Assembly: GCA_947442255.1 (NCBI GenBank)
Contig: CANEVO010000022.1
Location: 1 to 40,782 of the forward strand
DNA: 40,782 nt
Direction of reading: 5' to 3'
Origin: Opitutia bacterium
GTDB taxonomy: Bacteria > Verrucomicrobiota > Verrucomicrobiae > Opitutales > Opitutaceae
Shown here: in pieces, positions 15,744 through 23,337 of the stretch
Numbering within the stretch: the first letter of the stretch is position 1
How the letters are laid out: every line of letters begins with the position of its first letter
Translations under genes and position numbers: made by a program
The notes under the pieces: generated by a model
Told to the model about the DNA's origin: nothing
Databases searched by the model: none
Seen by the model: the letters and a program-made list of their open reading frames with translations, nothing else

Positions 15744-16364
15744 ATGCCCCGTTGCCGCCCAAAATCGGAGCCCCGCTTCAACCCGACATCGGTCTGGCGC
15801 AGACGTCGTGTGCCTCTGCGCACGTTCGCGCTGCCGGGATTGATCATGCTCGCTGGGCTGTTGGCAGCGGGCTGGTCGTGGCCTTGGCAATCGGCCACGA
15901 AGCCGACATGGCCGGACATCCGTCGAAGCATTGTCGAGCACTACCCGCGGGTCGCCGCAGTGACCACGGACGAACTGGCACGATGGCTCGACGATCCCGG
16001 GCGCGTTCACCCCCTGCTGCTCGATGTGCGCACCCGGGCGGAGTATGGCGTCAGTCACCTTCCGGGGGCGGTATGGGCGGAGACAGCGACGCAACAGCGA
16101 GCGGCGCTCGCCAACCAGCCGGCGAATCGCCCCGTTGTGTTGTATTGTTCCGTGGGCTGGCGCTCGGCGCAGGCGGCCGACCGGATGCAAGTCCGGGGCG
16201 GGCGGACCGTGTTCAACCTTGATGGCTCGATTTTCCAATGGGCCAACGAAAACCGCCCCGTCGTCGGCCCCGGCGAGAAGCCGACGCCACTTGTACATCC
16301 CTACAACCGCGACTGGGGCTCGCTGCTCGACCGACGACGCTGGTCATATGATCCCGCGTTATGA
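15744..16364 (+). CDS. Membrane-anchored rhodanese-like protein
   Basis: A 206-residue protein with a short basic N-terminus, one membrane anchor or uncleaved signal (LPGLIMLAGLLAAGWSW, about residues 30-46) and a rhodanese domain. The domain shows LLLDVRTRAEYGVSHLPGAV (residues 91-110) and the active-site loop CSVGWRS (Cys135). The loop has an intact cysteine, so sulfur-transfer or related thiol chemistry outside the membrane is plausible. It is followed after 36 bases by the sterol-desaturase-family gene in the same direction. Rhodaneses often accompany TIGR04283/TIGR04282 transferases; the exact step is unknown. Confidence 0.85.
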   Translation: MPRCRPKSEPRFNPTSVWRRRRVPLRTFALPGLIMLAGLLAAGWSWPWQSATKPTWPDIRRSIVEHYPRVAAVTTDELARWLDDPGRVHPLLLDVRTRAEYGVSHLPGAVWAETATQQRAALANQPANRPVVLYCSVGWRSAQAADRMQVRGGRTVFNLDGSIFQWANENRPVVGPGEKPTPLVHPYNRDWGSLLDRRRWSYDPAL

Positions 16365-16400
16365 GTTTTTCCACGGTCCCTGCACGGTCTTGATCGCCTG

Positions 16401-17156
16401 ATGATCGCCGGCCAAATTGCCAGTTACCGCCTGCCGCTCGCTGTCGCGGTGCTTATACTGCTGCTCGGCTGGGAGGTGGCGCAGCCATTTTTCGGGACCT
16501 TCACCCGCGGTCCGGGTTCATTTAAACGCCGTGGCTTGAACGCCGCCATCAACCTCGGACTGGGCCTGCTTAACGCTGCGGTCGTCGCCGCAGTATTCGT
16601 GAAGCTTTGGGCGATGACGACCACGTTGACCGAGGCGCATGCCTTTGGCCTGCTGCATTGGATTCCGGCTCTCGGGTCATGGCGTTGGCCCCTGGCCCTG
16701 CTGCTGCTCGATGTCTGGACGTATGCCTGGCACCGGCTTAACCATGTCTGGCCGTTCCTGTGGAGATTTCACCGGCTGCACCATTCAGATCGCGAGATGA
16801 ACGTGACGACCGCGAACCGCTTTCACCTCGGTGAAATCGTGCTCTCATCGCTGTTGCGCGTGCCACTGCTGGCCCTGCTCGGCGTGCGATTGGAAGAGCT
16901 GGCGGTTTACGAGACCGCGCTCTTTGCCGTGGTGCAGTTCCATCACGCCAACATCAGATTGCCCGAATCGCTGGACCGCGTTTTGCGGTGCGTGATCGTC
17001 ACACCCTACCTGCACAAGGTGCATCACTCGGTTGTTCGCATCGAGGCGGATTCGAATTTCAGTTCGCTGTTTTCATGGTGGGACCGATTGTTCCGCACGT
17101 TTCGCCTTTCGCGGGATCCGCGTCGGATCGTCTTCGGAGTGGATGAAAATAGATAA
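16401..17156 (+). CDS. Sterol desaturase / fatty acid hydroxylase family membrane protein
   Basis: A 251-residue di-iron membrane hydroxylase-type protein. Four N-terminal hydrophobic segments precede the histidine boxes: HRLNH (111-115), HRLHH (124-128), HH (181-182) and HKVHH (205-209). These are the metal ligands of the family, and all are present. Such enzymes hydroxylate or desaturate lipid chains using O2. It is flanked by a rhodanese gene and two sugar transferases, so a modified lipid or lipid-linked sugar product is a reasonable guess; nothing in the sequence names the substrate. It converges on the TIGR04282 gene with a 22-base gap. Confidence 0.88.
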   Translation: MIAGQIASYRLPLAVAVLILLLGWEVAQPFFGTFTRGPGSFKRRGLNAAINLGLGLLNAAVVAAVFVKLWAMTTTLTEAHAFGLLHWIPALGSWRWPLALLLLDVWTYAWHRLNHVWPFLWRFHRLHHSDREMNVTTANRFHLGEIVLSSLLRVPLLALLGVRLEELAVYETALFAVVQFHHANIRLPESLDRVLRCVIVTPYLHKVHHSVVRIEADSNFSSLFSWWDRLFRTFRLSRDPRRIVFGVDENR

Positions 17157-17178
17157 GATGTCGCCCCGGCAACGGCGT

Positions 17179-17835
17179 TCAGTCGAAGAACCGGCTGAAA
17201 CCGGGGTCGGCGGTTTGAGAGATGAAACGGGAAAGTGCGGAAAAGTCGTCGATGTCTTCCTTCGGCGTTAGCAAGGCGTGGCTCAACTGACCCTCGGCAA
17301 TGCGCGCCAGCGTGGCCTCCAGAACGTTTCCCGTGCTCCAGGGAATGTCGTTGAACACGTGGAGTGCAGGACGGTGCAGCCCAATCAGGTAGTAACCGCC
17401 ATCAAGCGCCGGACCGAGCACGGCATCCGAGGTCTGCAACGCCGTGGCGGCCTCGCGCAAGCCCGCTTCGTTCAAATCCGGGCAATCGCCGCCGACCACG
17501 AGCACCGAATCTGCGCCGCGCCCAAACGCACCCGCGACAGCATCACTCAGCCGCCGCCCGAGATCGCCTTCGACTTGGGGAAAATATCCATGCCGGGCTC
17601 CGAGCCAGGCTTGCATTTCCGCCCCGGCCCCGGCCGGTGCGAAATGGATTTCCGTCCGCCAATCCGTTGGCACCGCCGACAACTGCCGCTCGGCCAGCAG
17701 GCGATAGATCTGCGCGGCCTGCTCAAAACCGATCTCGACCCCCAGCCGGGTTTTTACCGTGCCGGGACGCGGAGTCTTCAGCATTGCCAGCACCACCGGC
17801 CGCGCCCCCGAGTTCACTGGAGTGCGATCCGGCAT
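17179..17835 (-). CDS. Transferase, rSAM/selenodomain-associated type 1 (TIGR04282/DUF2064-like)
   Basis: A 218-residue nucleotidyltransferase/GT-A-like enzyme. Recognition rests on the N-terminal nucleotide-binding loop LKTPRPGTVKTRLG (residues 19-32), VVGGDCPDLNEAGL near residue 113, and LGPALDGGYYLIGLH near residue 140. Together with TIGR04283 proteins it belongs to a gene set tied to a radical SAM enzyme in putative arsenosugar synthesis. Here it follows the DUF547 gene with a two-base gap, so the two were one transcription unit. Since that gene is now cut by an IS, its original promoter was probably lost and expression may depend on IS-borne or fortuitous signals. Confidence 0.88.
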   Translation of the reverse strand: MPDRTPVNSGARPVVLAMLKTPRPGTVKTRLGVEIGFEQAAQIYRLLAERQLSAVPTDWRTEIHFAPAGAGAEMQAWLGARHGYFPQVEGDLGRRLSDAVAGAFGRGADSVLVVGGDCPDLNEAGLREAATALQTSDAVLGPALDGGYYLIGLHRPALHVFNDIPWSTGNVLEATLARIAEGQLSHALLTPKEDIDDFSALSRFISQTADPGFSRFFD

Positions 17836-17837
17836 GT

Positions 17838-18493
17838 TCAGGGGAATCGGCCCAGCAAACCCTGACGATAGTTCTTACCGAGTCCGCCCTGGTCGTTCAG
17901 TCCCCAGTGATAGTCCAGGTAGTCTACCGTGAAGTCTCCCTTTTGAAAAAAGACGCCGAGGTTTTCCGGGCCAAGCTTGGCCAGTACGACCGACAATTCA
18001 CCCGCGACGGTGAAGTCGGCTTTAAACCACTTGAAAATCGGGGAGACTTCCACCCGACCCTTCGCCTGATCGTAGCGATTAATATCGACCCGCGACAGCC
18101 ATGCCCGGTAGGCCTGCTCGGTCAGCGGCCAAAGACTCTCTTTCGTGTAGGCAGCGGCTTGCAGCGGCGGACAACTGCGCGCGGCACACACGATGGTGGC
18201 GTGAACCTTCCACCCGAAAAGCGGGCGCAAATTCTTGTGCTCGATTTCAGCGAGTGAAAGCGTGCGACCACCGACGGTCCACCGCGCCTTGCTCCACGAA
18301 TTGTCCAGCGTGCGAATACTCTCCGTCGGGTAGTTGGTCAGAATCCACCGAATCGTGATCGCATTGTAGACGTTAATGAGCGTGGCGATCTCCTCGTCGC
18401 CCTTTGCCGCGGTCGCGGGTGCCGCGGCGAAACGCACGAGGTAGTCGTCGAGCGCTTTCACGTCGGCGGCGATCACACCGGCTACCATCAGTA
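17838..18493 (-). pseudogene. DUF547 protein, 5' end removed by an IS insertion
   Basis: The remaining 218 codons carry the DUF547 core: LINVYNAITIRWILTNYPTE, LAEIEHKNLRPLF, AARSCPPLQAAAY and SPIFKWFKADF. The family's signal peptide and the first approximately 40 residues (the usual VDY segment) are missing. Reading upstream, the frame runs straight into the IS tip at 18494, where it becomes IS-encoded nonsense. An internal ATG at 18488 would allow a truncated, unexported product. DUF547 genes commonly accompany TIGR04282/TIGR04283 transferases, so it completed this cluster before the insertion. Confidence 0.75.
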
Positions 18494-18617
18494 TGAGGTG
18501 GACCCCAAAAGTTGAACAGGAGGGATTGTCAAAAACAAACCGCAGAAACCACAATCCATATGTCCAAGAAACGTCGCGCGCATAGCGCGCAGTTCAAAAC
18601 CCAAGTCGGGCTCGAAG
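18494..18617 (+). mobile_element. IS3-family 5' remnant with transposase OrfA start
   Basis: The tip TGAGGTGGACCCCAAAAGTT is a typical IS3-family terminal repeat. An ATG at 18560 follows and encodes MSKKRRAHSAQFKTQVGLEA, the classic N-terminus of IS3-type OrfA (HTH domain). The element stops abruptly where the tRNA-like fragment begins (about 18618). It is a different IS from the one at 14373 and 40520, whose ends read TGAGCGGG. Confidence 0.85.
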
Positions 18618-18619
18618 CA

Positions 18620-18649
18620 CCCGGTTCGATTCCGGGTTTTGCCACCACT
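18620..18649 (+). repeat. Candidate right attachment site (tRNA-Phe 3' fragment)
   Basis: CCCGGTTCGATTCCGGGT (18620-18637) plus TTGCCACCACT (18639-18649) copy the tRNA-Phe 3' end and two downstream bases. No 5' half of a tRNA precedes it; IS sequence abuts it instead. This fits a displaced tRNA end at the distal edge of an integrated element. Confidence 0.6.
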
Positions 18650-18681
18650 TTGGCCGGCGCGGTTGCAACCGTGGGCTGGCT

Positions 18682-19452
18682 TTATTTTTTCTGCGGTTGC
18701 ACCCGCTCAAACGACGGTTTGGCGGCGTTCGGCGTTCCGGCCCAACCGGCATCCAATCGCGCGGTGGCGTCATGGAGCAGGAGGCCGACGTGTTTGGGCG
18801 AGGGCATGTCGTAGTCAACGGGCCGCTGGACCAGGAGTTCCCAGGCAAAAACCCGCGGGGTTTTGGCATCGCCCACATCCCACGCGCGGAGAACCAAGGT
18901 GTCGAAGGCAGCCGGATCCGGCCCGCCTTCTTCCATCCGTTTGGCGTCCTCCGCCATTTTCTTCCAACCGCCGGTCGGAACTTGCTCTCCGTTCGGTCCG
19001 ATCAAAATCGATCCGCCGGCATCGTCGCGTTGGGTCATGACTTCCGTGTAGCGACCCGAACCGGTCGTCGCTGCGAGGTTCAGGTACCGGACGGAGTCTG
19101 GATTTTCTTGAATCTGGGCACGCGGTTGGCGAGGGCCGAAGCCCATTTCGACGTTGATGACATGGGTGGCGGCACCCGGATTTGCGGCTTCTTCATAGCC
19201 TTGCTTTTCCAACGTCGCGCCCAAGGCCATGATCGCTTTCGGATCCGAGACGAACCAACGCTGTACGACTGCGTTTTCGCAGACGATTGTGTAGGTTTTT
19301 TTCTCCCGCGCGGGAGCCGCGGAATTGTAGCTCGCCTTCACGCTGGGCTCGGGGTTCTTCAACATGGTGGCACAACCGGCCAAAAAAAGACCGGTTGGAA
19401 TAAGGAGGGCGAAAGCGAATAGCGACTTCATGGCTGGAGTTTGAGATTTCAT
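18682..19452 (-). CDS. Uncharacterised lipoprotein
   Basis: A protein of about 256 residues with a lipoprotein signal: hydrophobic FAFALLIPTGLFLAGC, lipobox LAGC with the lipidated Cys near residue 27. The mature part has TYTIVCENAVVQRW, LEKQGYEEA and a helical KKMAEDAKRMEEGG stretch, with a final WELLVQRP region. It resembles the DUF4136-type lipoproteins in layout, but I cannot assign it firmly. ATG 19452 has AGGAAG 13 bases upstream; ATG 19431 is an alternative start. It is the first intact gene outside the candidate island. A 12-base palindrome CGGTTGCAACCG (18660-18671) follows its stop. Confidence 0.75.
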   Translation of the reverse strand: MKSQTPAMKSLFAFALLIPTGLFLAGCATMLKNPEPSVKASYNSAAPAREKKTYTIVCENAVVQRWFVSDPKAIMALGATLEKQGYEEAANPGAATHVINVEMGFGPRQPRAQIQENPDSVRYLNLAATTGSGRYTEVMTQRDDAGGSILIGPNGEQVPTGGWKKMAEDAKRMEEGGPDPAAFDTLVLRAWDVGDAKTPRVFAWELLVQRPVDYDMPSPKHVGLLLHDATARLDAGWAGTPNAAKPSFERVQPQKK

Positions 19453-19536
19453 AGGCGGCGGGGTGCTTCCTTTCGGAGGAAAGTGATATCGGCGGAACGA
19501 GGGATGTGCAAGGATCCGTGGGGAGCGGGTATCGCC

Positions 19537-21975
19537 CTATGTTTTCAAGAGCGACTTGAGATCGGCGAGGGAAAGCCCGGCGGAGACGGCGTCGCTGGCC
19601 TCAAAGACGCCCGCGAGCAGCGCGCGTTTCTCTGCCTGCAAGGCGAGAACCTTTTCTTCGACGGTGCCGGCGGCGATCAGCTTGTAGCTCGACACGACGC
19701 GGGTCTGGCCGATGCGGTGCGCGCGGTCCGTGGCCTGCGCCTCGGCGGCCGGATTCCACCACGGGTCGAAATGCACCACGGTGTCGGCCCCGGTAAGATT
19801 GAGGCCCGTGCCGCCCGCTTTCAATGAGAGCAGGAAAAGTGGAATATCGGCGGACGCTTGGAAACGATCGACCTCCACCTGCCGCGCCCGGGCGGTCATC
19901 GAGCCGTCGAGATAACAATACGCGATTTGCTGGCGATCGAGGTCGGCGCGGAGGAGGGCGAGCAGAGAGGTGAACTGTGAGAAGACCAGAGCGCGATGGC
20001 CGTCGTCGACCACCTCGGATATCAATTCGTTGAAGGCGTCGAGTTTCGTCGAGTCCCGATAGGCGGGCTGACTCCTTTCCGGCGGCGACCCTGGGGTTGC
20101 GGGGGCGTCGTCGCGGGCGTCGGGGACTTTGGCTGCGACCAATCGGGGATCGCAGCAGATCTGGCGGAGCCGGAGGAGCTGGGTGAGCGCGGCAAACTGG
20201 AGTTTCGCCTCGCTCGCACCACCGGCCTCGAGATCGAAGAGTTCGCGTTCGGAGCGCTCCTGCGTTTCCCGGTACAGCGCGGCTTGGGCGGTCGTGAGCT
20301 CGCACCAGATGGTCTGCTCGATTTTTTCCGGCAATTCGGGCGCGACGGTCTTCTTGGTCCGGCGCAGAATATAAGGCGCCGTCTGGGCGCGCAGGCGGTC
20401 GTCGAACCAGCTGCGTTCCTCGCCCCGCAGGCCGGCCGGCACCCGCGTGAGATAGCCGGGCAGCAGGAATTCGAAGAGCGAGCGCAGGTCGTCGAGCGAG
20501 TTTTCCAACGGCGTGCCGGTGAGGAGGAAACGGGCGCGGGCGCGCAGGGCGCGCAGAGCCGCCGCATTTTGCGAGCGGCGATTTTTGATGTGCTGGGCCT
20601 CGTCGGCGACGACGCAGGCGAACTCGGTCGAAACGAACAAGGCCTGGTCGCGCGCCAGCGTGCCATAGCTGGTGATGACGAGATCGTGCGCCGTAAAATC
20701 ATCACCGGAGGCCAGGCGGCGTCCGGCATGGTGCACGAAAACACGGAGTTCCGGGGTGAAGCGCGCGGCCTCGCGCCGCCAGTTTTCGAGCAGGGAGGCG
20801 GGCGCGATCACGAGTGACGGGCACGGTGCGCGCGAATCCGAGCTCCGGACGCCGAGGGCCGCGAGCAGGGCGAGGGCTTGGAGGGTTTTGCCAAGCCCCA
20901 TTTCGTCGGCGAGCAATCCGCCGAGATCGTGCCGGCAGAGGTGCCACAGCCACGCGACCCCGAGCCGCTGGTAAGGACGGAGCTGGCGGTCGAGCGAAGC
21001 CGGAATCGGAGCCGGGCTGAGGGTGGACAGGCTGCGCAGCGCGGCGCCCCGGCTGCGCCAGGATTCCGGGGCCTGAAAGTTGGGAGAGAGCTCCGCCATG
21101 ATGTCCTGCACCTCCGCGGCGTGGGCGGCCGAAACGCGCTGGATGCGGCGGGGAGTGAGGCCGGAATTCGGTTCGCCGCTCAATGCCCGTTGGGCCGTGG
21201 TGAGCTTCTTCAACTGCGCGGCTTCAAGCAGGAAGATCTTGCCGTCGGCCTCGAGGTAACCGCGATTGCTTGCGACCGCGGAGCGCAGCGTGGCCTCGTC
21301 GGCCGAGCCCGCCCGGAGTCCGACCGTGACGGCGAAATCGCGGTCGCCTGCCGGTGTCACCTCGGCGGCGATTTCCGCCGGGCGAAGGTGAACCGTGTTT
21401 TTTTCGAAGTTCGGCGTGACTCCAGCGCCGAAGACATCGCGCAGTCGCGTGAGATGGGCTGCGAGAAAATTCAGCGTCTTGTGACGGTCGCGCAGCCACC
21501 ATTTGCGATTTGAGGGTTCGAGCACGAAACCGTGCTCACGGACCAGCGCGAGCGCGTCGCCATAGCGCGGGTGCTCGCGTGACGGCAGCGTGAGGGCGAG
21601 GAAATGTTCCGAACCGTCGATCGTCATCGCCGGTTCCGCCGATCTGGCCGGCTTGGCGGCGGGCCGGTGGCCGGTGGCCGAAACCGGTGCGACCGGAACG
21701 GGCTCGGCAACAAGGTCGTCGTGACACCACGGGGCTGCCCGCCCGTTTTCGCAGAAGACTGGTTCGGTCCCGACGACGGTGGCGAGGTCGCGCAATTGGG
21801 CGCGAGTCAGTTGGAGAAACGCGGGGGGCTTCGGACCGCACCAGCGTTGCAGCAAGGCCAGTGCCGGCAGCAGGTTGGGAGTGGGAGCGGTGGCGAGGTC
21901 GATTTCCACCCGTACGGGAATCGCATTGCGCGCGGCGGCGGCCACAAGGTTGGGGGGAAGATGAAAGCGAAGCAT
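19537..21975 (-). CDS. SNF2-family DEAD/DEAH-box helicase
   Basis: An 812-residue ATPase of the Swi2/Snf2 group. The first 330 residues form a divergent N-terminal region. The ATPase core begins with QLRPYQRLGVAWLWHL (331-346), Walker A DEMGLGKT (357-364), DEAQ box (458-461; DEAH-type with Gln as often in bacteria), motif III LTGTPLENS (485-493), and the second lobe ending in motif VI TDRAHRIGQTR near residue 763. These proteins translocate on double-stranded DNA and are thought to help RNA polymerase recycling or DNA repair. All core motifs are intact. It is divergently arranged with the MFS gene, sharing a 74-base promoter region. Confidence 0.95.
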   Translation of the reverse strand: MLRFHLPPNLVAAAARNAIPVRVEIDLATAPTPNLLPALALLQRWCGPKPPAFLQLTRAQLRDLATVVGTEPVFCENGRAAPWCHDDLVAEPVPVAPVSATGHRPAAKPARSAEPAMTIDGSEHFLALTLPSREHPRYGDALALVREHGFVLEPSNRKWWLRDRHKTLNFLAAHLTRLRDVFGAGVTPNFEKNTVHLRPAEIAAEVTPAGDRDFAVTVGLRAGSADEATLRSAVASNRGYLEADGKIFLLEAAQLKKLTTAQRALSGEPNSGLTPRRIQRVSAAHAAEVQDIMAELSPNFQAPESWRSRGAALRSLSTLSPAPIPASLDRQLRPYQRLGVAWLWHLCRHDLGGLLADEMGLGKTLQALALLAALGVRSSDSRAPCPSLVIAPASLLENWRREAARFTPELRVFVHHAGRRLASGDDFTAHDLVITSYGTLARDQALFVSTEFACVVADEAQHIKNRRSQNAAALRALRARARFLLTGTPLENSLDDLRSLFEFLLPGYLTRVPAGLRGEERSWFDDRLRAQTAPYILRRTKKTVAPELPEKIEQTIWCELTTAQAALYRETQERSERELFDLEAGGASEAKLQFAALTQLLRLRQICCDPRLVAAKVPDARDDAPATPGSPPERSQPAYRDSTKLDAFNELISEVVDDGHRALVFSQFTSLLALLRADLDRQQIAYCYLDGSMTARARQVEVDRFQASADIPLFLLSLKAGGTGLNLTGADTVVHFDPWWNPAAEAQATDRAHRIGQTRVVSSYKLIAAGTVEEKVLALQAEKRALLAGVFEASDAVSAGLSLADLKSLLKT

Positions 21976-22049
21976 CGCGGCGAAGCCGATGAACAGGGGC
22001 GGATTTTAGGCCTTTTCAAGCCCAGTGTGGGGCGATTGGCTCGGCTTGC

Positions 22050-23312
22050 GTGAATCAGAACAAGCCCCTGTGGCCCATCGGGTCGCTGATTGTGCTGACC
22101 GGGCTGAATTTACTCGATTACCTCGACCGTCAGCTCCTGGCGGCGGTGTTGACGCCGATCAAAGACGAGTTGCGCCTCAGCGACGAGCAACTCGGCACGA
22201 TTCAAAGCGCGTTCATGTGGGGATATTTTCTTACCTCGCCGATTTTCGGTTATCTCGGCGATCGGGTTGCGCGGCGTTGGCTGGTGGCCGCGGGAGTGTT
22301 TGTTTGGAGCCTGGGCACGTTGATGTCCGGCCACGTCAGCGCGCTGGGAGCGCTGATCTTCTACCGCGTGCTCGTCGGTTTCGGGGAGGCGAGTTTCGGC
22401 ACGATCAGCCCCGGCTGGGTCGCCGACTTGTTTCCCGCGAACCGCCGCAACAATGCGATTTCGATCTTCTATCTCGCGATCCCGGTTGGGTCGGCATTCG
22501 GCTATATCATCGGCAGCGCCGTAGCGGCGCGTTACGGGTGGCGCGCCGCCTTCCTATGGGCCGGCTACCCGGGGCTGCTGCTGGCGTTCCTGCTCTTTTT
22601 GCTCAAAGAGCCGCCGCGCGGAGCGACCGAGCAGGCAGTGGGGGCGTTGAAGGCGGAGCCGCCGGGCGGCTGGCGGGTGTATCGTGAATTGTTTGGCTAT
22701 CCCCGTTACGTCCTCGTGATCGCGGGCTATGTCGCGCAGACTTTCGCGCTCGGTGGCTTCGCGTTGTGGGCGCCGACATTTCTGTATCGGGTGCACCACA
22801 TGGGCTATGAGGAGGCCGGCCGCTATTTCGGCTTGTCGCTGGTGGTCACCGGTCTCGTGGCGACGCTCGCCGGCGGCTTTGCCGCCACCGCATGGCAGCG
22901 TCGCACGGGGACTGGCTACGCGTGGGTGCTGGCGTTGAGTTCGTTGCTGACCGCACCGGCGGCGTTTGTGGCTTTTGCGGCCGCCGATCTCACGATTTCT
23001 AAAATCGCCCTCGCGGCCGCGATGTTCCTGATCTTTCTCGCGACCGGGCCGGTGAACACGCTCATCCTCGAAACGGTTCCGGTCGGCATGCGGGCCAGCG
23101 CAATGGCGGGTTCGATCTTCTCGATCCACATGTTCGGCGACCTGTGGTCGCCACGACTGGTGGGCCATTTGTCGGATCGCTGGGGCGATCTGCAAAAAGC
23201 GGCACTGTGGGTGCTGCCGGGTGCGCTCGTCGTCAGCGCGTTTTTTTGGTGCTGGCTGGTGCTGTGGACGAAGCGCGAAAACGCCCGGGCGGCCGGCGTC
23301 CCGCGGTCGTAG
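22050..23312 (+). CDS. MFS transporter (Spinster-like)
   Basis: A 420-residue inner-membrane transporter with twelve hydrophobic segments. The first helix ends LNLLDYLDRQLL, a signature of Spinster-type MFS proteins. GYLGDRVARRW is the conserved loop 2-3 motif, and RVLVGFGEASF lies in helix 4. GTG at 22050 is the start; translation from it retains the cytoplasmic MNQNKPLW lead. The family exports or imports sugars, sphingolipid-like compounds or drugs, so the substrate is open. No neighbour points to a specific one. The final WTKRENARAAGVPRS tail is cytoplasmic. Confidence 0.92.
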   Translation: MNQNKPLWPIGSLIVLTGLNLLDYLDRQLLAAVLTPIKDELRLSDEQLGTIQSAFMWGYFLTSPIFGYLGDRVARRWLVAAGVFVWSLGTLMSGHVSALGALIFYRVLVGFGEASFGTISPGWVADLFPANRRNNAISIFYLAIPVGSAFGYIIGSAVAARYGWRAAFLWAGYPGLLLAFLLFLLKEPPRGATEQAVGALKAEPPGGWRVYRELFGYPRYVLVIAGYVAQTFALGGFALWAPTFLYRVHHMGYEEAGRYFGLSLVVTGLVATLAGGFAATAWQRRTGTGYAWVLALSSLLTAPAAFVAFAAADLTISKIALAAAMFLIFLATGPVNTLILETVPVGMRASAMAGSIFSIHMFGDLWSPRLVGHLSDRWGDLQKAALWVLPGALVVSAFFWCWLVLWTKRENARAAGVPRS

Positions 23313-23337
23313 GGCCAGCGAACCGGCCAGTCGGGTA

